Assembly: GCA_009746045.1 (NCBI GenBank)
Contig: RPFO01000082.1
Span: 2,038,841 to 2,102,840, forward strand
DNA length: 64,000 nucleotides
Direction of reading: 5' to 3'
Source: Mesostigma viride
Taxonomy: Eukaryota; Streptophyta; Mesostigmatophyceae; Mesostigmatales; Mesostigmataceae
The position numbers were made by a program, and so were the translations under genes. Under the pieces are notes generated by a model that worked only from the letters and a program-made list of their open reading frames with translations, did no database searches and was not told the origin of the DNA. Of the stretch, positions 58,001-64,000 are shown one piece after another; position 1 is the stretch's first letter; every line of letters begins with the position of its first letter.

Positions 58001-58449
58001 CCGTGGCGGCGATGATGACGGCGCTGCAGCAGGCGGCAGACGGGATACCGACCAACATCGAGGACTTCCCGCCGAGCCCGACAGCCGCGTCGGCCCCGCC
58101 CCCGCCCCCGGCCAAGCGGCCCGGCCGCGTGAGCCTGGACAGTATCGCGGGGCTTCTCGACAAGCCGTTCCACATGCTTGGCTCGCTCGCGCACAGGAAG
58201 GTGTCGCCGTTGCCCGTGCCCAAGTACGGCCAGCTCAAAGGGACGCAAAAGGGGAAGGTGTACGCGGACAAGGAGGCGGAGGGGTGGGACATGAGCAGCA
58301 CGCCAGAGTCGCCCAAGACCCGCGCGGGCGTCGCGCCGGACACGGTCGTGCGCAAGATGGGGTGGCTCAACGAGGCGTCGGAGCCCGGCCCAGAGAAGAG
58401 TGACCGAACGAGCGCCAGCCGGCCTCACGTGGAGATACCGATGCCATGA
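46033..58449 (+). CDS. Receptor cyclase: PBP-like ectodomain, EGF module, one span, tandem class III cyclase domains
   Basis: Exons: 46033-46347, 46498-46581, 48678-49358, 49660-49886, 51398-52268, 52766-52834, 53166-53759, 54855-54926, 55510-56525, 57077-57314, 57598-58449; all phases agree, 1672 residues. The N-terminus is a signal peptide (WAILLCVKACLLLPSLLATI) followed by a Cys-rich bit. A periplasmic-binding-protein fold follows (HLAFVQNYN; HQAARDRGLQLGYY; LVDAIITTLYNDM; IPVYVVGTTHG; FIDQHTYSQGYAAVALAAYE), then a second similar module (TLVVLPTLSADVPLALAQLE). An EGF-like Cys-rich module (about 823-880), one transmembrane helix (890-910) and a basic linker come next. Cyclase domain 1 starts VAVVFTDIEGSTNLWEW; domain 2 covers about 1186-1389; a Ser-rich tail ends the protein. 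Kinetoplastid receptor adenylate cyclases have the same order but only one cyclase domain. The product would convert ATP or GTP to a cyclic nucleotide on ligand binding outside the cell. Confidence 0.85.
47446..47476 (+). repeat. 31-bp sequence shared with 33426-33456
   Basis: atcaaagagacaaccagcgc followed by aggccagaaat is identical to the reverse complement of 33426-33456 in acyltransferase intron 3. Here it lies in cyclase intron 2. It is probably a fragment of another dispersed repeat. Confidence 0.7.
47580..48337. other. Intronic stretch, nothing recognised
   Basis: Second half of cyclase intron 2 (46582-48677) before the 14-bp minisatellite. No repeat or reading frame of note. Confidence 0.4.
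48338..48512. repeat. 14-bp minisatellite
   Basis: About twelve copies of tccatctagttcta with variants acttcca, agtgcta and agttcca, in cyclase intron 2 shortly before the 48678 acceptor. Confidence 0.88.
49887..51397. other. Cyclase intron 4, 1.5 kb
   Basis: No exon or repeat array is recognised, except that the last ~90 nt before the acceptor (51300-51397) are G-rich (tggggggg blocks) instead of pyrimidine-rich. This is unusual for a 3' splice site. Confidence 0.5.
52254..52395 (+). repeat. ~23-bp tandem repeat of an exon end plus 5' splice site
   Basis: The end of cyclase exon 5 with its donor (gtggagtggcag|gtaagga) is the first of about six units; pairs form a higher-order ~46-bp unit. 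Exact or near donors ggcag|gtaag recur at about 52269, 52293 and 52341, with decayed versions (ggcaagcaag, ggcaggcagg, ggcaggtttg) between and after. Confidence 0.8.
52975..53140. repeat. (GCCC)n tetranucleotide array before a 3' splice site
   Basis: About 40 copies of gccc, with a few gttc, acc and tgcc variants, end roughly 25 nt before the acceptor at 53165. It may serve as an oversized pyrimidine-rich tract. It is open in frame with the next exon and would add Arg-Pro-Pro-Ala repeats if retained. Confidence 0.88.
54040..54355. repeat. ~70-77-bp minisatellite
   Basis: About four and a half units, each starting ggggttgggaa and ending in gccatgggtgta or gcaattggtgta. The last two full units are identical. 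It lies in cyclase intron 7 (53760-54854). Confidence 0.88.
54553..54664. repeat. ~28-bp tandem repeat, four copies
   Basis: The unit catgcctccattagggaccR + ttgggttt is repeated with substitutions, in the same intron as the 70-bp minisatellite. Confidence 0.8.
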
Positions 58450-59168
58450 CATGGAAGGCTGGTCGTGGCGGGGGGGGCAGGAGTGGAAAGGGCATCCCAC
58501 ATAATAAGCCATACGCGTCCGCACGTTGAGAGGGTGATATGTTCCTGGGTGCATCCAGCAGAATTGTCAGGAGTTGTCTCGTGTTCCAGGAATCGATGTC
58601 GGCTTTGCTGGGGGGGGAACTGACGGCTGCGCCCTGCGATTACATGAATAACAACGGCGGTGAGCTCTACCTGGGTCGTCGCATGCATGAACAGCGATGG
58701 CACCAACCAGTATGACCGGCCCAGCATGGTCAACCATGGCATGGGTGAGGGGTGGACTAGGGTAAGAGAGAACATTAGTTGTACAATACTGCAGCACACG
58801 CAGCCCATGTCAAGTCATGGCTGCGACTTGCCGTCTGCATCGTAGTGCCCATGCATCTTTTTTGGTAGCGCTTCTTTGGTAGCGCTCTAGGAAATGCGAA
58901 AAACTCGTTGAAGGCTGCGTCTCGAATAGGTTTTCAGAATACTAGAAGTTTGAGGGTCAGGGTCCAGAGGATGGCCGCGGATACCCTCACTGGCAAATGT
59001 CGCGCCTAATCCCAAGGGCAATTCATCTCTGCCCTCAAGATGCCAGGGAGAACCCGTTTTTTTGCAACCGATGCATTCCCATTCAGGCTAACTTTGGTTG
59101 TCCCCCTTCTTTTGACAGGTCGGGGCTTCCTGAGCATGTGAATACGGTAGCAGTTGTATGTCAGCATA
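58450..59168. other. Region downstream of the cyclase gene
   Basis: No gene. Only a small local duplication (ttggtagcgctt / ttggtagcgctc near 58863-58888) is seen. The cyclase 3' UTR should lie in the first part. Confidence 0.4.
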
Positions 59169-59256
59169 AGTAAGTACTTGTGTGTCATGCGCATGGGCAT
59201 GCCACGAATACTATGCTAATCTCATTAGAAAATAATTACACGAAAGTTACAAATAT
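59169..59256 (+). repeat. Dispersed repeat family D
   Basis: Third copy of the ~90-100 bp family, in the same orientation as 36759-36843. Confidence 0.65.
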
Positions 59257-59622
59257 CGCCGTCACCAAGATGCTGTGCAAGGCCCTTAAGGGGAGGGGAC
59301 ATGCCTAAAGGGCACTTTTCTGGAAACCATACCTATGCATGTGCAAAAAATCCAATGATGATTGGGGACCATAAATATGATTAAAAAAAAAAATTCCAGC
59401 CACTTGGGGGGGGTACTAGCCCCCACCATACACCGGTAACGCGCTAAAAATAGAAAAAGACGCTATTTTAGTCACATTTTCCCTAGGACAATGGGCAAAC
59501 ATATTGGGACCAAATCATATATTCCCGCATAGTTCCCCCACTTTTGAGAAATTCTACCTAATTGGGACCAAGAAATAAGAATGTTTACTCACGTTGATGG
59601 ATTTCCCGCAAAACAGGTACTT

Positions 59623-59750
59623 TTCATGTCCCACGTAGCTCCCACAAAAACCAGCATCTTCATTAAAAACAATAAGTGGAAGCATACATGTGACACGTTT
59701 GACATGCCCGGAGGCACGCCGTTCAAGGCCCTTCATGAAGTACGTTGCCC
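59623..59750 (+). repeat. 128-bp direct repeat, copy 1
   Basis: Matches 60514-60640 without a visible difference. Both copies lie in an open frame encoding the same 42-residue peptide (MSHVAPTKTSIFIKNNKWKH ...), but different sequences follow, so coding is doubtful. Confidence 0.85.
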
Positions 59751-59783
59751 TAGAGGCAACCAAGACAAGGGTGGGTGGGTGGG

Positions 59784-61904
59784 GAGCAAAGAAAGAGGCC
59801 GACAAAACCAGCCAGAGCGGCTTTTAGTCGCAAAACCTCCCTTATCCCTAGCTAACTGACGTCATTAAACCCTTAGCCTTATTTAGTAATGTTGTGCCCA
59901 TGCAGGGAGTCACTCTCTGCTGAGAAGCCATGCCATAGCTCTTGTATAGCCATGATGATCTTCCCCCTCACAGGCATGCTCCCCCCTTACCCGGGCATAG
60001 CGTGATAGACCATGAGGGTGCGGGTGCCCTGGTGCACCTAGAGCAAGTGTTGTTTACATTCCCACCCTTGCAGGAAGTAGCTTAGAATGTATTATAGGCC
60101 CATATGCCCCTTCTCAGGGCTATGTGCTACATATACTCCCAACGGAGTTATGTTCCTAATTAATTAATTAATTAATTAAACCCTTATGTTCAGTGATGCT
60201 AGTAAGACGCTAACCGTACAGACCGGGGGTAGAATATCCCGAATCTGTACGGCTAGTATTAAATAATGCGTAGGTTGTTCTTTTCAGGGGCACTGCAACT
60301 CACGCCCCGTTCCACCCGGGTATAATCAACCCAAGCGCGGAACGCACATTTTATTTAATTCATTTTTCAACCATGCACTATACTGCATCTACTAATCACA
60401 AAAGCTCTAGCCAAACAGCTACGAGAAAGCACTACGACCTATAAGCCGCTCATCCAGCGGCCTCTTGTTCCCGCATTCACGTATAGAAGAAACTCCGTTC
60501 AAAGAACCCCGATTCATGTCCCACGTAGCTCCCACAAAAACCAGCATCTTCATTAAAAACAATAAGTGGAAGCATACATGTGACACGTTTGACATGCCCG
60601 GAGGCACGCCGTTCAAGGCCCTTCATGAAGTACGTTGCCCAATCACCCCCGCCCTGGCTTTCCCTTGAAGCCGCACTCCACCTTGCTCGTTGTCACAAGT
60701 GACCGCCCTGCCGCAAAACGGGAGCCCCCCACATCGGGAGGCGTGTGCCCGGCGGCTGTGGATGCATGGCCAGGCCCAAAAAGGCCCAGCGCATTTGCAC
60801 TGCGATTGCGCACGGCCAGCCTATCATGACCCCTCTCGGGGCCCCGAGTCGGTACCGCTATGGCCGTCTCCCCATAGACCCGGGGTGCTTCGAGAAAAAA
60901 ACGTGGACCTAGCCCAGGCCCCGCCAGCCCGGATGCCCGAGGCCACAGCCCCAGGCACCTGGCTGAATGAGAGTCCGTTCAGCCAAGACCGCATTCCCCC
61001 CCGAGGTTTCTATGCGTGGGGAAAAAATTTCTAGCTTAGGCGCTTTTCCCATCGCCGTCCCCAGCCCCAACCACCCCCCCTCGGCGGAAGGCAATTGCAA
61101 AGTTTGCTGGCCAGCAGCAATTTCCGAAGAAAAAGCCTCAGGCCGCGGACCGAGACACGGGTCGCCAGTGCCAGCCATCCGGCTCCAACCCGGGGTGCAA
61201 GCATCCCCAGGTACGGAGCACCAGCTCGCGAGCGCACTGGGCCGACCAAGCGACAGTTGAGCACCTGTCACGGCACCCGGCCCACCAAAGACCCCAAGCT
61301 GGGGAAAAGGTGCGGACCGGAGGTAATCATTTTCTTTTCTTTTAGTTAACCGGCCGAGGAACTACGCCTGGCCGGTTAACAACTGGAAGTCTCACCACTG
61401 GCCAAGTGGCCGGTGCAACCAGTGCTTTTGGGATTTTGCTGAGTCCGCAGCACCCATAGCTGCGGCTGCCGCCGCAACGACAACGAGCAAAGAAAGAGGC
61501 CGACAAAACCAGCCAGAGCGGCTTTTAGTCGCAAAACCTCCCTTATCCCTAGCTAACTGACGTCATTAAACCCTTATGTTCAGTGATGCTAGTAAGACGC
61601 TAACCGTACAGACCGGGGGTAGAATATCCCGAATCTGTACGGCTAGTATTAAATAATGCGTAGGTTGTTCTTTTCAGGGGCACTGCAACTCACGCCCCGT
61701 TCCACCCGGGTATAATCAACCCAAGCGCGGAACGCACATTTTATTTAATTCATTTTTCAACCATGCACTATACTGCATCTACTAATCACAAAAGCTCTAG
61801 CCAAACAGCTACGAGAAAGCACTACGACCTATAAGCCGCTCATCCAGCGGCCTCTTGTTCCCGCATTCACGTATAGAAGAAACTCCGTTCAAAGAACCCC
61901 GATT
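59784..61904 (+). mobile_element. LTR-like element: two ~420-bp direct repeats around a ~970-bp body
   Basis: Terminal repeats 59784-60515 (after removing a 311-bp retroposon plus target duplication, 421 bp) and 61485-61904 (420 bp) appear identical apart from the insertion. The body 60516-61484 begins with the second 128-bp repeat and encodes no recognisable protein. It also holds a gttaaccggcc inverted repeat (61345-61380). The repeats do not start TG or end CA, and no primer-binding site or flanking duplication is seen. A non-autonomous TRIM-like element or a plain segmental tandem duplication are both possible. The copy of the 128-bp repeat upstream (59623-59750) suggests a second, mostly deleted unit in tandem. 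Confidence 0.5.
59876..60174 (+). mobile_element. Retroposon family A, longest copy, 12-bp target duplication
   Basis: A 299-bp insertion flanked by attaaaccctta on both sides (59864-59875 and 60175-60186). The uninterrupted site with one copy of the 12-mer is at 61565-61576 in the duplicate repeat. The element ends in (aatt)n and carries the family A core (cccttgcaggaagtagcWta; actcccaacggagttatg). It has no reading frame, so it is a SINE or the 3' end of a LINE. Confidence 0.8.
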
Positions 61905-62004
61905 TTAATCCAAAAAAAAAAAATCAAATCATTAACACATCATATCATGCTCCACCATATATTCCCAAATATTACAGGTGGGGGGACATGCAGCCCCAAA
62001 TTTT

Positions 62005-62255
62005 CAGGTCATTCTGACGAGCGCAGCTCTAGTTGATGGATTTCCTAGGTAGCCACCTGTGACGAAGCTAAGGGAGGTTTTTTAGTGTATCTTACACCAT
62101 AAACACCCCTTTATCCATCCAAACCATGCAAAAACTGGCCAAACCACATGCTGCCAACCTCTGCACATACGGTACCTCCTATGTTCAAGGCTTGACGCCA
62201 TTCTGACAAGAACTGCCCAAGTTACAACCATTCCAAGACGGCCACCCATGTAGAC
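62005..62255 (+). repeat. Diverged direct repeat with 62845-63060
   Basis: Both segments share ggtcattStgac, agttgatggRtttcct and cacctg-type words in the same order. They appear to be old copies of one dispersed element. No coding content. Confidence 0.4.
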
Positions 62256-62324
62256 TTTCCGCGTTTTCCGCGGCCCGGCACTGAACGCAAAGGTTTTCAC
62301 CTTTGCGGAGTGTCTGATCAGAAT
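62256..62324 (+). mobile_element. tRNA-derived SINE, 3' fragment
   Basis: Carries only the tail of the SINE: ttccgcggcccggcactgaa, the cgcaaaggttttcacctttg hairpin, and gtgtctgatcagaat. It lies about 110 bp upstream of a full copy. Confidence 0.6.
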
Positions 62325-62430
62325 ATACGCTTGGCTGATTTCGATAGTACCGGCTACGCCCCCTTCTAAAGAAGGATTCAGCCGTGTTCAGCCCGTCTCA
62401 CGGTGCGAGACTGAACAAGTCTCGCGTGCA

Positions 62431-62717
62431 GACACGTGTGTAGTACTCCTACACACAGATCTCGAGTGATTTATCTAGTACCAAATCCGAAAGGCTTGCA
62501 TCACTCCCCGGACAGGAGAACTTTTGCGGATGACTGTAGGTGTAAGTTGGCGATGCCATGGTAACCGGAGACGTCCGTCCTATAGTCAGCAAAATTGGTG
62601 CGAGAGGTCCCCAGTTCGATTCCGGTCGGATTCATTTGCAGATCGCGTTTTCCGCGTTTTCCGCGGCCCGGCACTGAACGCAAAGGTTTTCACCTTTGCG
62701 GAGTGTCTGATCAGAAT
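62431..62717 (+). mobile_element. tRNA-derived SINE-like element, copy 2
   Basis: Matches 12636-12920 over its length. Box A-like taggtgtaagttggcgat and box B agttcgattcc are present. It differs by a short tandem duplication of ttttccgcg in the tail. Confidence 0.6.
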
Positions 62718-63060
62718 CTACAAGGAAATTAGAGTAACCATTCAGCCACACTAGCACCTCCTTCTTCATCAAGGACATCTGCAAACTGACCCAAGCACAC
62801 ATAATTAACTCTTGCACGCTGACGGCAACGCATGCTCAACGTGGGGGGTCATTGTGACAAGAACTACTCAAGTTGATGGGTTTCCTATATGACCACCTGA
62901 CAAGGCGCCAAGGACCACTCAGTAAGTCAGTAACCCCACAGTGCCACTTCATATGCCATCCAACATGCACCAAAACCATGCTGAGTATGTTTACAATGTA
63001 CGAAGGGGTGGCCACGCACCTCATATGTCTTCATCATCCCTCCAGCATGGCCAGCCTTGT

Positions 63061-64000
63061 AAATATGTTCATAGCCTTGACGATGGTAGCCCTAATATGC
63101 CTAAGCAGCATTTCCTATGTTTCTCCTAGGTTAGAGTGTAAGGTTGATGACAACCAAGCTAATCAACTCAACAACACCTCCTAAACTGTCCTCCCCGGCA
63201 TGGATGACAAACTGGGACTATGGAGGGCAAGGAACCAAGTAGGAACATGGTATATATAGCTTGCATGCAGTCATGCATGTCAACCATGGTTGGCTCAGCA
63301 CATTGTAGTCTTGTCACATCATCATAACATAGGAAAGCTCAAACAACCATTGGTACAAGCTATCTACATGCAGTCACACAAATGCAATATCTCCAACATC
63401 ATCATCACTAAATCACTTCCATCCCTGCACGATAAAATGCAAAGAAACCATTGGCGGCCCTTCAGCGCATGAGCGCTGTGATGCCGCTGCGAAGAGAGGG
63501 TGCGTCACTCTCACACAACAAGAAGCGTCCATACGCACAACATCCTTGCCGGAACACGTTTTATGAAATGCCTTATACCTTCCCGAAGAGCTATAGGCTG
63601 CGACTGAAGCGGCCCTGATCACGACATCAACGAAAACAATCTAAAGCTGCCAGGTATTCGACAGCACAACGGCAAGCGACGGCGAGATAGCTGGCGGAAA
63701 CTGCCCAAAAAGAACGCAAAAAACCTCGAACGATGAGCTCATAGAAGAAAGCACTGATCGCAGATAACATTCGCGACAAATCTGTACCTCGCCCTCGTAA
63801 ATCCCTCGCCCAGGCGCGCAACAACCGCCGTTCTTCCATGGACAGGTCAGACACGCACTGCGTAGGTCTGAACAATTACTTACCGATAATGGCCGAAAAT
63901 CTGGCAAAAAGCACCAGCTCGGTTTAGAATTCGATGCAAAGGGTATTAACGCCTGCTTCACGGTCAAAACAACCCTAAAAACCGCGATTTTACCGCCGCT
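63061..64000. other. No gene supported
   Basis: Only short overlapping ORFs on the minus strand (63627-63967) without recognisable motifs or splice sites. Confidence 0.4.

Noticed and set aside
59581-59859. Small protein-coding gene (92 codons) sharing a 42-residue peptide with 60465-60668
   Set aside because: The shared peptide is explained by a 128-bp DNA duplication; the flanking codons differ completely and no splice or start context supports a gene.
62524-62640. Functional tRNA gene
   Set aside because: Box A- and B-like words are present, but no complete cloverleaf with a paired acceptor stem was found and the sequence recurs as part of a ~285-bp repeat.

Overview
The window is nuclear DNA of a eukaryote. 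The recognised genes are split by many GT-AG introns. The reading frames are GC-rich, and the introns and intergenic DNA are packed with microsatellites, minisatellites and dispersed retroposons. One gene encodes a homologue of the centriole/basal-body protein C2CD3, so the organism probably builds flagella. A receptor cyclase and a membrane acyltransferase fit a flagellate protist, perhaps a green alga of prasinophyte type, but the taxon cannot be fixed from the sequence alone.

Layout. (1) 615-24112, plus strand: a very large C2CD3-like gene, with its 5' end outside the window or unrecognised. EF-hands are followed by an array of C2 domains and a long disordered tail. The first visible intron holds a ~0.9 kb compound CAT/CACCAT microsatellite. 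(2) 25874-30235, minus strand: a four-exon gene for a multi-pass membrane protein with an EF-hand-type loop. Its third intron begins with ~35 tandem copies of the exon 3/5' splice-site junction. (3) 30952-36625, plus strand, head to head with gene 2: a seven-exon lysophospholipid acyltransferase (LPCAT/LPEAT type). (4) 37-45.5 kb: repeat-rich DNA of lower coding quality with frameshifted ORF relics, including a LINE ORF1-like fragment. (5) 46033-58449, plus strand: an eleven-exon receptor cyclase with signal peptide, periplasmic-binding-protein-like ectodomain, EGF-like module, one membrane span and two tandem class III cyclase domains. (6) 58.5-64 kb: no gene recognised. This part holds an LTR-like 420-bp duplication, a retroposon with a 12-bp target duplication plus its matching empty site, and tRNA-derived SINE copies.

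The exon chains were built by hand from splice sites. In all four genes the internal phases agree at every junction: the acyltransferase adds up to 376 codons, the membrane protein to 332 and the cyclase to 1672. The most notable signal is that three unrelated introns (membrane gene intron 3, acyltransferase intron 2, cyclase intron 5) each start with tandem repeats that copy the end of the preceding exon together with its 5' splice site. The genes do not form a pathway. C2CD3 (basal body) and the receptor cyclase (cyclic-nucleotide signalling) may both serve the flagellum, but that is inference.
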